DNA of 64,000 nucleotides from Paracoccaceae bacterium (GTDB lineage Bacteria; Pseudomonadota; Alphaproteobacteria; Rhodobacterales; Rhodobacteraceae), in NCBI GenBank assembly GCA_020637675.1, contig JACKKD010000003.1, forward strand, positions 124,001 to 188,000, given 5' to 3'. The notes below the pieces were generated by a model. It saw nothing but the letters and a program-made list of their open reading frames with translations, was not told the DNA's origin and searched no databases. Numbering within the stretch: the first letter of the stretch is position 1; the number at the start of each line of letters is the position of its first letter. Below are positions 44,003 through 51,918 of this stretch, one piece after another. A program made the translations under genes and the position numbers.

Positions 44003-44797
44003 ATGACATCTGAAGGATTGGTCCCGCGCTGGCGGCATCTGAGCATCGTGATCGTTGGGGCGGCCGCCTTTGCGTTCGTGCCCGGTGGTCCGTTCCATCC
44101 GGCATTCGGCGGCGCTGCCTATGCCCAGCACACGGGCGGCAGTCATGGCGGCGGCGGCCACGACGGCGAGGAACACGATGACTCCGGCCACAGCGGCGGT
44201 CACAGTGGCCACAGCGGCGGTCACAGCGGCGGCAGCGGCGGCCACAGCGGCGGGCATGGAAGCGGTGCCGGCACCGGCGGGCACGGCCAGGGCGCAGGCG
44301 CGGGCCGCGGCCAGCCCGGTGCCGGCGGGCGCCCCGTCTGGGCGCGCGAAGGCATTCTCGAAGTGGAGCTCGGGCGGCTGAACGTGGTGCGAGCACCGAG
44401 TCACGTCCTGCAGCGTGCCTACGACGAGGCACTTGCATCCCTGACGCCCGAGATGGCGGATTTCTACTCGATGGATCTGAACGAGATGATTGCCGCTTTG
44501 TCGACGAACTTCGACAATCTTTCGTACATCGACTCGCCGCTTCAGAACCTCGCGCTTTTCGAGGATGCGCTGGACGGCTCTTCGGTGTTGACCAGCACCG
44601 GAGAGATCAGCAACACCAACGGAAATCTGCTGGCAGCCTTCCTGGGCGTCGCTTCGGATAAGAACATTCCGATCACCGCCGACTCCGTGACGGCGGTGAC
44701 GACGATTCTCGGGGCGCCGGTGACCGGTTCCGCCGCCGCAGCGCTCGCGGCGGATGCGGACGCGATCCGGATCGCGGTGAAAACGGGTCACGGTTAG
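44003..44797 (+). CDS. Exported protein with His/Gly/Ser-rich linker and the same C-terminal domain (paralog B)
   Basis: A 264-aa protein. The signal peptide (SIVIVGAAAFAFVPGG, end of cleavage region GGAAYAQ) is followed by a His-rich repeat region at about 41-75 (HSGGHSGHSGGHSGGSGG-type) and a Gly/Ala stretch, then the domain shared with paralog A (RPVWAREGILEVELGRL to IRIAVKTGHG). The His repeats could bind metal ions, while paralog A has none, so the linkers have diverged while the domain was kept. ATG at 44003 is chosen because GGGAGA lies 7 bases upstream; longer frames exist but lack that. The function is unknown. Confidence 0.85.
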   Translation: MTSEGLVPRWRHLSIVIVGAAAFAFVPGGPFHPAFGGAAYAQHTGGSHGGGGHDGEEHDDSGHSGGHSGHSGGHSGGSGGHSGGHGSGAGTGGHGQGAGAGRGQPGAGGRPVWAREGILEVELGRLNVVRAPSHVLQRAYDEALASLTPEMADFYSMDLNEMIAALSTNFDNLSYIDSPLQNLALFEDALDGSSVLTSTGEISNTNGNLLAAFLGVASDKNIPITADSVTAVTTILGAPVTGSAAAALAADADAIRIAVKTGHG

Positions 44798-44898
44798 AGC
44801 AAAACATTCAATTGGGACTTGAGGTTGTCGCGCCGCGGTATCCATTCTGACGCCGCGGCGAACAACAAGTGGCCAGCGTCGGGCAGGAAGGAAAGGCA

Positions 44899-45699
44899 AT
44901 GCGGGCAACCTGGACCAGCGCCGCTCTGGCTGCGATGACGGCAACGAGCCTTTCGGCGGGGGAGACCCCGGTAGACTACGGACGGACACTTTTTGGCAGG
45001 TCGTCGGAAAGCGTCACCTTTGGTCCCTATGTCAGATTCGAGGCCGGTCGGGCAGCCACGGGTCTTGACGATGCCAACTGGGTTCCGCCGGGCGCCGGCG
45101 ATCCGCGCGTCTTCTTCAGCGCCGGCGACGACGACAACGCCTTTGTTGCCGCGGCCATCGGCTTCGACTGGATGAACGGGTTTCGCGGCGACGTCGGGCT
45201 CGTCTCCGCCGGCGAGATTGACGCCACCGGCCCTTGGTCTTACACGGCACCCGCAGTGCCCGGTCCCCACGCCGACATCACGGCGGCGAGCGTTCGGACC
45301 ACGGCGCTGATGGGCAGCGTCTACTATTCGCCGCTTGAGCAGCGCGGGGTGAACTCGCGCATTCAGCCCTATCTTGTGGCCGGCCTGGGTTTCGCGCGGA
45401 ACCAGATGAGCGACTGGACACGTACCAACGCAGCCGCACCGGATCCGGTGCGCAGTTTCGCCGGCAAGAGCAGCGTCGATCTGGCCTATTCGATCGGAAT
45501 GGGCGTGGAGGTCCAGGTAACGCGCGCCGGGCAGCATCCGGTGCTGGTCGACCTTTCCTGGCGTTACTACGATTTCGGTAATGCCGAGGGCAGTACGACG
45601 CCCCTCACCGGCGGGCAGCCTCCGCGCGAGGCGCTCAACGTCGACCGCAACGACAGCGTGATCTCGCTCGGCGTCCGCGTGCCGCTGAAGCGCTACTGA
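44899..45699 (+). CDS. Predicted outer-membrane beta-barrel protein
   Basis: A 266-aa protein with a signal peptide (about 1-21, AALAAMTATSLSAGE). The mature part alternates polar and hydrophobic residues in strands (TFGPYVRFEAGR, AFVAAAIGFDWMNGFRGDVGL, IQPYLVAGLGFARN, VDLAYSIGMGVEVQVTRAG) and ends with an aromatic C-terminal residue (VRVPLKRY), the usual outer-membrane insertion signal. It resembles eight-stranded OmpA/OmpW-like porin-type barrels. The ATG follows AAGGAAAGG. It lies 101 bases after paralog B on the same strand, suggesting but not proving a shared envelope role. Confidence 0.82.
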   Translation: MRATWTSAALAAMTATSLSAGETPVDYGRTLFGRSSESVTFGPYVRFEAGRAATGLDDANWVPPGAGDPRVFFSAGDDDNAFVAAAIGFDWMNGFRGDVGLVSAGEIDATGPWSYTAPAVPGPHADITAASVRTTALMGSVYYSPLEQRGVNSRIQPYLVAGLGFARNQMSDWTRTNAAAPDPVRSFAGKSSVDLAYSIGMGVEVQVTRAGQHPVLVDLSWRYYDFGNAEGSTTPLTGGQPPREALNVDRNDSVISLGVRVPLKRY

Positions 45700-45702
45700 A
45701 CC

Positions 45703-46419
45703 CTAGTCCGGCGCGAGCATGTAGCCCGCGCCGCGCACCGTCTGGAGGTAGCGGGGCTGCTTGGGGTCGGTCTCGAACTTGCGGCGGAGCCGTGTGATCT
45801 GCACGTCCACCGCGCGTTCCTGGGTCTGGCCGGTATCGCCGCGTCCGCCGCCGCGGTTCAGGTCCTCCACCAGCGAGGTCCTGCTGACCGGCTCGCCGGG
45901 GCGCGCGGCAAAGATGCGCATCAGCGCCGCCTCGGTCGCGGTCAGCCGGATGAGGTTGCTGCCACGCCACATCTCGCCGCGGTCGACGTCGTAGCGCACC
46001 TCGCCCATGGCGAGGACCTTGGGCAGCTTCGGTTCCACTTTCGCCGGGGTGCGTCTGAGGATGGCGTTGATCCGCAGGAGAAGCTCCCTCGGCTCGAAGG
46101 GCTTGGCGAGATAGTCGTCGGCCCCGGCCTCCAGTCCCGCTATCCGGTCGGAGGTTTCGCCCCGCGCGGTCAGCAGAAGGATCGGCGTCGCCATCTTCGC
46201 GCGGAGCTCCCGCGTGAGGCTGATCCCGTCCTCGCCCGGCATCATCACGTCCATCACGATCAGGTCGAAGTCGAGCCCGGCGAGGATCCGCCGCGCATGC
46301 GCGGCGTCGCGCGCCGTCGTCACCCAGAAACCGTTCCGGATCAGGAACTTCTGGAGGAGCGAGCGGATGCGCTCATCGTCATCGACGATGAGAAGGTGGG
46401 TGTCGGGTTGGGCCGTCAT
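45703..46419 (-). CDS. petR: OmpR-family response regulator PetR
   Basis: A 238-aa regulator with an N-terminal receiver domain (acidic pocket DDDE at 13-16, phospho-acceptor D57 in IVMDVMMP, Lys in LAKPFEP) and a C-terminal winged-helix DNA-binding domain (VDVQITRLRRKFETDP, VRGAGYML). Its start overlaps the petP stop (ATGA). The PetP-PetR pair, with petP of the MarR type, is known from Rhodobacter capsulatus, where it lies upstream of petABC and is needed for growth. Here the pair is separated from petC. No sensor kinase is adjacent. Confidence 0.88.
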   Translation of the reverse strand: MTAQPDTHLLIVDDDERIRSLLQKFLIRNGFWVTTARDAAHARRILAGLDFDLIVMDVMMPGEDGISLTRELRAKMATPILLLTARGETSDRIAGLEAGADDYLAKPFEPRELLLRINAILRRTPAKVEPKLPKVLAMGEVRYDVDRGEMWRGSNLIRLTATEAALMRIFAARPGEPVSRTSLVEDLNRGGGRGDTGQTQERAVDVQITRLRRKFETDPKQPRYLQTVRGAGYMLAPD

Positions 46420-46925
46420 GCCGCACCGTCCTTGATCGCCTGATATTGTCGCCGGATGTCCGGGTCCATCATCGCCTCCAGCACCTGGCGAAACCCGGCC
46501 ACCGCCGCCGGGCCCGCCGCGCGGTAAGCCGCGCGCATCCGCGCACGCTGGGCGTCGCTGAGTTCGCGTTCCAGCATGGCGCCCTTCTCCGTCAGGAAGA
46601 GGTTGCGTTCGCGCTTGTCGCGCCGGCCGACGCGGGCCTCCACCAGTCCGTCGTCCACAAGCGTCCTAAGCACCCGGTTCAACGACTGCTTCGTGACGCC
46701 CAGGGTCGAGAGAAGCGCGTTCACCGTCAGCCCGGGCTGGCGGTTGATGAAATGGATCGCGCGGTGATGGGCGCGGCCGTATTCGTGATTTTCCAGAATC
46801 CGGTCTGGGTCGGCGGTGAAGGCGCGGTAGGCGAAGAACATCGCCTCGATTCCCTTGCGAAGCTGTTCATCGGTCAGGAAGAGGAGGCTTTCGCCCCCCT
46901 GGGTCGCCTTGCTCTGCGCAACCAT
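46416..46925 (-). CDS. petP: MarR-family regulator PetP
   Basis: A 169-aa winged-helix regulator. The DNA-binding part contains LTVNALLSTLGVTKQSLNRV and the wing LVEARVGRRDKRERN, typical of MarR proteins. ATG at 46925 is used: GGAGG lies 9 bases upstream and the length matches R. capsulatus PetP; an earlier in-frame start would add 33 residues inside the control region. It is co-translated with petR and divergent from ilvE. Confidence 0.88.
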   Translation of the reverse strand: MVAQSKATQGGESLLFLTDEQLRKGIEAMFFAYRAFTADPDRILENHEYGRAHHRAIHFINRQPGLTVNALLSTLGVTKQSLNRVLRTLVDDGLVEARVGRRDKRERNLFLTEKGAMLERELSDAQRARMRAAYRAAGPAAVAGFRQVLEAMMDPDIRRQYQAIKDGAA

Positions 46926-46974
46926 GTACCGACACCTCCGCACCAGCCTCGGACGGGATTTTATGTCAGCGATG

Positions 46975-47059
46975 TTGACTTTCCAAGACTCAACTGCTAG
47001 CGAGTCTTCGATTTCGCGCAACATTATGTCCGAAGCGGACCTAGTTTGCGCAACTTATG
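46975..47059. promoter_or_regulatory. petP-ilvE divergent control region with inverted and direct repeats
   Basis: A perfect inverted repeat AAGACTC-N10-GAGTCTT (46985-46991 and 47002-47008) is followed by a direct repeat GCGCAACATTATG (47016-47028) and GCGCAACTTATG (47048-47059), 32 bases apart, about three helix turns. A possible promoter TTGACT-N17-TAGCGA (46975-47003) overlaps the inverted repeat. The arrangement suggests regulator binding, possibly by PetP itself; that is inference. Confidence 0.5.
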
Positions 47060-47087
47060 TAAAACGGGTGCGCCCGAGGAGGATGCG

Positions 47088-47957
47088 ATGGCAGGGGCCT
47101 ATGACGACCGCGACGGCAAGATCTGGATGGACGGCAAGCTGGTGGAGTGGCGCGCGGCTCAGGTCCATATCCTGACCCACGCCCTGCACTATGCGTCGGC
47201 CGTATTCGAGGGCGAGCGCTGCTACGACGGCAGGATTTTCAAGGGCCACGAGCACTCCCTGCGCCTGCGCCGCTCGGCAGAACTGCTGGACATGGAACTG
47301 CCCTATTCGGCCGACGAGATCGACGCCGCCAAGGAGGCGATGCTGAAGGCCAACGGCTGGACCAACGCCTATGTCCGCGCGCTGGCGTGGCGCGGCGCGG
47401 GCGAGGACATGGGCGTTTCCGCCCGCCGCAACCCGATCCGCGTCGCGGTCGCGGGCTGGGAATGGGGCAACTACTACGGCGACGCGAAAACGCGCGGCGC
47501 CAAGCTCGACATCTCGAAGTGGAAGCGGCCATCGCCGGAGACGATTCCGTCGGAGGCCAAGGCGGCTGGCCTCTACATGATCTGCACCATGTCCAAGCAC
47601 GCTGCCGAGGCGAAGGGCTGTTCGGATGCGATGATGTTCGATTATCGCGGCTATGTCGCCGAGGCGACCGGGGCGAACATCTTCTTCGTCAAGAATGGCG
47701 AGGTGCACACCCCGAAGGCCGACTGCTTCCTGAACGGCATCACCCGGCAGACCGTCATCGGGATGCTGAAGGACATGCAGGTGAAGGTGCATGAACGCCA
47801 CATCCTGCCCGAGGAACTGGAGGGCTTCGAACAGTGCTGGCTGACCGGAACGGCGGCCGAGGTCACGCCCGTGGGCCAGATCGGGGACTACAATTTCGAG
47901 GTCGGCGCGCTGACGCAGCGGGTGGCGAGCGAGTACGAGAAGCTCGTGCGCGCCTGA
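47088..47957 (+). CDS. ilvE: Branched-chain amino acid aminotransferase
   Basis: A 289-aa fold-type IV PLP enzyme that transaminates leucine, isoleucine and valine with 2-oxoglutarate. The PLP-binding Lys is in IPSEAKAAGLYM (K158); GYVAEATGANIFFVKNG contains the conserved Glu and phosphate-binding turn, and TRQTVI and GTAAEVTPV complete the cofactor site. ATG at 47088 is preceded by GAGGAGG. Confidence 0.96.
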   Translation: MAGAYDDRDGKIWMDGKLVEWRAAQVHILTHALHYASAVFEGERCYDGRIFKGHEHSLRLRRSAELLDMELPYSADEIDAAKEAMLKANGWTNAYVRALAWRGAGEDMGVSARRNPIRVAVAGWEWGNYYGDAKTRGAKLDISKWKRPSPETIPSEAKAAGLYMICTMSKHAAEAKGCSDAMMFDYRGYVAEATGANIFFVKNGEVHTPKADCFLNGITRQTVIGMLKDMQVKVHERHILPEELEGFEQCWLTGTAAEVTPVGQIGDYNFEVGALTQRVASEYEKLVRA

Positions 47958-48006
47958 CGCGCGCACGAACTCTACGCTTGTCGGCGTCACTCGTTACGAA
48001 ACGGGG

Positions 48007-48270
48007 TCACGGGCAGGCGGCCACGTAGGTGTAGCCGCTGGGGTAGCGGTAGGTGCACTGGCGCGGCTGGTTGGCGGCACTGACGAGGCCGCCGACGGCC
48101 GCACCGGCTGCGCCTCCGAGCACCGCACCTTGAAGCTTGTCGCCATCGTCAGAGGCGATCGCGCCGACAGCGGCACCCGTCAGCGCCCCGGTGGCGACGT
48201 TCTGATCGGTGGTGTTCTGGCAGGCCGCGAGGCCCGCGGCGAGCGGCAGGAGGAGCAGGAACTTCTTCAT
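48007..48270 (-). CDS. Small glycine-zipper lipoprotein
   Basis: An 87-aa protein. The lipobox is LAAC in MKKFLLLLPLAAGLAACQ (Cys at 17), followed by a glycine-zipper segment (GALTGAAVGAI, GAVLGGAAGAAVGGLV) as in the YMGG-like/17 kDa surface antigen family. A C-terminal tail with two Cys (QCTYRY, VAACP) follows. It is presumably anchored to the outer membrane. ATG at 48270 follows GGAGA. Confidence 0.88.
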   Translation of the reverse strand: MKKFLLLLPLAAGLAACQNTTDQNVATGALTGAAVGAIASDDGDKLQGAVLGGAAGAAVGGLVSAANQPRQCTYRYPSGYTYVAACP

Positions 48271-48334
48271 CGGGTGTCTCCGAGGTTGGTCGCGTACCAC
48301 AGCCAACGCGGGGAGAGGGGTCGGGTTCCGGTGC

Positions 48335-49195
48335 TCAGTCTTCGTCGGCGAGAAGGCGCCTGAGCCCCGCCCGATAGTCCGGATAGACCAACCGCACGCC
48401 AAGCTCGCGCTTGATCCGGTCGTTCCGGACCCGCTTCGATTCCGCATAGAAGCTGCGCGCGAGCGGGGTCATCTCGGCTTCCTCGAACGGCACCTCGGGC
48501 GGCAGGGGCAGGCCGAGAAGGCGCGCCGCCTCGGTCAGCACGTCCTCGGGCGGGGACGGGTCGTCGTCGGCGACATTGTAGATCGCGCCGGGATCCGGGC
48601 GCGCGATGGAGGCGGCGAGGACGGCGGCGATGTCATCCACATGGATGCGGCTGAAATACTGGTTGTCGCGGACGATGCGCCGGGCGATCCCGTTCCTCAC
48701 CTTCTCGAAGGGGCCGCGGCCGGGGCCGTAGATTCCGGCCAGGCGGAAGATGTGGAGCGGAAGCCCGCTGCGCGCGGCAAGCGCCTGCCACTGCTCTTCG
48801 GCCAGAAGCCGCTGGCGCCCGCGGGTCGTTGTCGGCAGAAGTGGCGTCCCTTCGTCGACCCAGCCGCCCCCATGGTCGCCATAGACGCCGGTCGTGGAAA
48901 GATAGCCCACCCACTGAAGATGTGGCGCGGCGGCGGCGATCGCCGCGCCATGCCGGGCGAGCACCGGGTCGCCCGCGGCATCGGGGGCGATGGAGGCGAG
49001 GACATGCGTCGCCGCCGCGAAGGCGGAACCGAGGTCGGCCCCGGGCCAGATCAGCGGCTCCACCGCCTCGCTGGCAAGGCGGTCGGCCTTCTCAGCGCTC
49101 CGCGTCGTGCCGATGATCCGCCAGCCGGGGCCGAGGCGGCGGGCGAGGGCGGCGGCGGAATAGCCGTGGCCAAGGGAGAGCAGGGTTCCGGTCAT
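48335..49195 (-). CDS. NAD(P)-dependent epimerase/reductase (YeeZ-like SDR)
   Basis: A 286-aa protein of the extended short-chain dehydrogenase group. The N-terminal dinucleotide motif is LSLGHGYSAAALA (a GxGYxA form), WVGYLSTTGVYGDHGGGWV holds the catalytic Ser/Tyr region, and FRLAGIYGPGRGP is typical of YeeZ/epimerase homologs. The Tyr-Lys pair of classical SDRs is altered, so activity is uncertain. ATG at 49195 matches family N-termini. It is divergent from the methyltransferase gene with 76 bases between starts. Confidence 0.85.
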   Translation of the reverse strand: MTGTLLSLGHGYSAAALARRLGPGWRIIGTTRSAEKADRLASEAVEPLIWPGADLGSAFAAATHVLASIAPDAAGDPVLARHGAAIAAAAPHLQWVGYLSTTGVYGDHGGGWVDEGTPLLPTTTRGRQRLLAEEQWQALAARSGLPLHIFRLAGIYGPGRGPFEKVRNGIARRIVRDNQYFSRIHVDDIAAVLAASIARPDPGAIYNVADDDPSPPEDVLTEAARLLGLPLPPEVPFEEAEMTPLARSFYAESKRVRNDRIKRELGVRLVYPDYRAGLRRLLADED

Positions 49196-49271
49196 GGCCC
49201 GACTATCCGGGCCCGGACCGACGAGCGCAAGGGCGCTTGACGCCGCGGGGGCCGCGTGGCGGGATGAGTCC

Positions 49272-49901
49272 ATGACCGGCAAGACCGATGACCTGGATGC
49301 TGTCTACGCGCTGAGGACGCCCGAGGATTCGGTGCGCTACTACCGCGACTGGGCCGCGCGCTACGACCGGGACTTCGCGGCCGGCATGGGCTACCGCAGT
49401 CCTCATGCCGTGGCGGCGGTCTTTGCCGCGCTGGGCGGCCGGGGGCCGGTTCTCGACGTCGGGGCCGGCACCGGGCTCGTGGCCGAGGCACTCGCCCGCA
49501 TAGGGACCGGGCCGGTCGACGCTATCGACATTTCCGCCGAGATGCTGGCGGTGGCGGCCGGGAAGGGCATCTACCGGCAGGTGATCCGCGCCGATCTGAC
49601 TGCCGTCCTTCCCATCGGGAACAGTGTCTATTCCGGCCTGATCAGTGCCGGAACCTTCACCCACGGCCATGTCGGCCCGGAGGCCTTCGAGGAACTGCTG
49701 CGCGTCGCTTCGCCGGGGGCGCTCTTCGCGGTCACGGTTCATTCCGCGGTCTACGAGCGCATGGGCTTTGCGCAGCGTTTCGCATCGCTCGGCGGGCGGA
49801 TCAAGGGATTCCGGACCGAGCCTTTCGACATCTACGGCCCGGACGCCGAGGGCGCCCATGCGGGCGATACCGGCTGGATCGTCAGCTTCCGCAAGGCGTG
49901 A
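49272..49901 (+). CDS. Class I SAM-dependent methyltransferase
   Basis: A 209-aa methyltransferase. Motif I is VLDVGAGTGLVAEAL, followed by the acidic motif VDAIDISAEML and LISAGTFTHGHVGPEAFEELLRV. The N-terminus (SVRYYRDWAARYDRDFAAG) resembles the Williams-Beuren WBSCR27-like group. The substrate is unknown. The stop codon abuts the convergent protease stop (TGATCA, no spacer). Confidence 0.85.
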   Translation: MTGKTDDLDAVYALRTPEDSVRYYRDWAARYDRDFAAGMGYRSPHAVAAVFAALGGRGPVLDVGAGTGLVAEALARIGTGPVDAIDISAEMLAVAAGKGIYRQVIRADLTAVLPIGNSVYSGLISAGTFTHGHVGPEAFEELLRVASPGALFAVTVHSAVYERMGFAQRFASLGGRIKGFRTEPFDIYGPDAEGAHAGDTGWIVSFRKA

Positions 49902-50741
49902 TCACCCCCGGCGCACCTTGCCGGGCCGTTCGCGCGGGAACGGCAGGAACTCCACGCCGCCCGACTGGCGCACCGGCTGCGGATAGAGGGTCATCAGTGT
50001 CAGCACGTCCTCGGGCATGTCGGTCGTGACCGGCAGTCCCAGCCCCTTCGCCTCGGCCGCCGGGATCGGATAGTCGTGCGTCCAGTCACCCGAGGCGAGC
50101 TTTTCCGCCAGCGCCGCCGCCTCGCCGGGCGGCATCCGCACCGCCAGCAGTTCGGTCGCGGCACGGATCACCTGCGCAATCGCCTTGCGGCTCACATCTG
50201 CAAGAATGAGCGTCTCGTCGTCGAGATCCGCCACGGGCTTGCTCTGCACCGCGGACAGGATGGAGGCCGCCGGATACTGGTTCACCTGCGGGTCGATGGG
50301 GCCGAGTACGGAATGGTCGCACATCACGATCTCGTCGGCGGCGAGCGCCACCAGCGTCCCGCCGGACATGGCATGGTGCGGCACGAAGACGGTGACCTTG
50401 CCCCGATGCGCCTCCACCGCGCGGGCGATCTGCAGCGCCGCGAGAACGAGCCCGCCCGGCGTGTGCAGGACGATGTCGAGCGGCATCTCGTCGTCGGTCA
50501 TCCGGATCGCGCGCAGCACGTCCTCGCTGTCCTGGATGTCGATGTAGCGCATGAGCGGAAAGCCGAGCAGGCTCATCGTCTCCTGCCGGTGGACCATCAG
50601 GATCACCCGGCTGCCGCGCGCCTTCTCGATCCGGGAGATCATGCCAAGTCGCTTCGCCTCGATGATCTTCCGTGTCAGCATCGGCTGCAGCATCGTCAGG
50701 ATGACGAAGATCCAGAGCAGGTCGGAGGCGGACAGCGTCAT
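49902..50741 (-). CDS. ClpP-fold membrane serine protease (SDH/SppA-like)
   Basis: A 279-aa protein of the ClpP/crotonase fold, of the serine dehydrogenase proteinase type. An N-terminal membrane segment (SDLLWIFVILTMLQPML) is followed by VLHTPGGLVLAALQ (oxyanion loop) and PHHAMSGGTLVALAADEI, whose Ser (S126) is the likely nucleophile, and HSVLGPIDPQ. It probably degrades membrane or misfolded proteins at the cytoplasmic face. The ATG follows GGGAGG and overlaps the stop of the SelW-like gene (ATGA). Confidence 0.87.
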   Translation of the reverse strand: MTLSASDLLWIFVILTMLQPMLTRKIIEAKRLGMISRIEKARGSRVILMVHRQETMSLLGFPLMRYIDIQDSEDVLRAIRMTDDEMPLDIVLHTPGGLVLAALQIARAVEAHRGKVTVFVPHHAMSGGTLVALAADEIVMCDHSVLGPIDPQVNQYPAASILSAVQSKPVADLDDETLILADVSRKAIAQVIRAATELLAVRMPPGEAAALAEKLASGDWTHDYPIPAAEAKGLGLPVTTDMPEDVLTLMTLYPQPVRQSGGVEFLPFPRERPGKVRRG

Positions 50742-51031
50742 GAGCCCTCCCTGCCTGCACGGTCCAGATGGCCGAGGTCGCGCGCGGGGTCGATCTGGTC
50801 GCGCACCAACTGCTTCAGGGCTTTCACGTCGGGAAATCCGCCGTCGCGCTTGCGTTCCCAGAGGAGCTCGCCATCCAGCCGGATCTCGAAGATGCCGCCG
50901 GTGCCGGGGACGAGCGTCACCGACCCGAGGTCCGGCCCGAAGGTGGACAGAAGCTCCTGCGCCATCCAGCCGGAGCGAAGGAGCCAGTTGCATTGGGTGC
51001 AGTAGGCGATCTCGACGGCGGGCTTGGGCAT
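50738..51031 (-). CDS. SelT/SelW/SelH-family thioredoxin-like protein
   Basis: A 97-aa Rdx-type protein. The redox motif CTQC (Cys11-Cys14) replaces the CxxU of eukaryotic selenoprotein W; VPGTGGIFEIRLDGELLWERK is the typical beta-hairpin. It is presumed a small cytoplasmic redox protein of unknown partner. It is co-translated with the downstream serine protease gene. Confidence 0.9.
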   Translation of the reverse strand: MPKPAVEIAYCTQCNWLLRSGWMAQELLSTFGPDLGSVTLVPGTGGIFEIRLDGELLWERKRDGGFPDVKALKQLVRDQIDPARDLGHLDRAGREGS

Positions 51032-51295
51032 GGCGCGGGCTCGCGGGATTGGCTCGCCGGCACTAGATCACGCGGGCGACGCCCTGCCAAGCGGTCAAGG
51101 GGTGGGGCCGCAGAGACAATGGCCATCGATCCGGGAGTTTGATGCGCAGACCAGGCGGTGCAGCGCTGCATGACCATCGTCACCGTCGGGAAATCCTTGG
51201 CATCGCGGGGAAAAATCTGGCATGGTTTCGACGAGGTCCGGACGCCGCCGCAGCGGGGCCCGGCAGGATCCTGCGCGACCAGAAAGAGAATTTCG

Positions 51296-51535
51296 ATGCT
51301 GAAGACGCGATTTCCCGCATTCATTGCCGCAGTTGCCCTCTGTGCTGTTCCCTCGGCAGCTCTCGCCTACATCGGTCCCGGCGTCGGCGCTGGCGCTATC
51401 GCTGCCGTGCTCGGTGTGCTCGGCTCCATCTTCCTCGCCATCGTCGCGGTCATCTACTACCCGATCAAGAGGCTGATGAAGGGCCGGAAGTCGAAGGCCG
51501 CGAAAACGACCGATAGCGGCAAGCCCGCGGCCTGA
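51296..51535 (+). CDS. Small membrane protein
   Basis: A 79-aa protein. An N-terminal signal-like segment (FPAFIAAVALCAVPSAALAY) is followed by a Gly/Ala/Ile-rich transmembrane span (GPGVGAGAIAAVLGVLGSIF, continuing LAIVAVIYY) and a basic tail. Similar small 'YIGPGVGAG' proteins occur in other proteobacteria next to glycan or sulfatase/sulfotransferase genes (from memory, not checked). It starts a three-gene run with the next membrane protein and a sulfotransferase. The ribosome binding site is weak. Confidence 0.75.
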   Translation: MLKTRFPAFIAAVALCAVPSAALAYIGPGVGAGAIAAVLGVLGSIFLAIVAVIYYPIKRLMKGRKSKAAKTTDSGKPAA

Positions 51536-51540
51536 ACGCG

Positions 51541-51918
51541 ATGCTCTGGCTCTTCGTCCTGATCGCGGCCGTCGCGGCCAGCGAGGCTTTCCTGCGACTG
51601 CCGCTCTTGCCGGTCATCCGCCGCGTCACGGAAACGGCCAGGAAATCCGGCCGCGTACTGACCAGCAAGCGCATCTCCGACCACTGGAAGGAGCGTGTGC
51701 TGCCACGCTATTCCTGGGTGATCGGCAAGGGCTCGGTCCAGTTCTTCGCGCTGCTGATGCTCGCGCTCGCGCCGGTCGCGGTTCTCGGGTTCGCCTTTCC
51801 CGGGGGCTTCGCGGCCTGGGGCGCCGCGCTGATGCGGCCCCTGGTAATCCTTGTGCTCTGCCTCGTTTCGATCGGCTACATCTGGCTCAGGCTCAGGCTT
51901 AGGGTGGGCCGTGGCTGA
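51541..51918 (+). CDS. Membrane protein of unknown function
   Basis: A 125-aa protein with an N-terminal span (LWLFVLIAAVAASEAFL), a basic middle (KSGRVLTSKRISDHWKER) and two C-terminal spans (VQFFALLMLALAPVAVLGFAF and LVILVLCLVSIGYIWLRL, partly shown). No family is recognised. It lies 5 bases after the small membrane protein and overlaps the sulfotransferase start by 8 bases, so the three are co-translated. Confidence 0.8.
   Translation: MLWLFVLIAAVAASEAFLRLPLLPVIRRVTETARKSGRVLTSKRISDHWKERVLPRYSWVIGKGSVQFFALLMLALAPVAVLGFAFPGGFAAWGAALMRPLVILVLCLVSIGYIWLRLRLRVGRG

Noticed and set aside
44156..44275. Short tandem repeats resembling a repeat array
   Set aside because: They are the codons of the His/Gly/Ser linker in paralog B, in frame and without unique spacers; this is not a CRISPR array. 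No CRISPR array was seen anywhere in the window.
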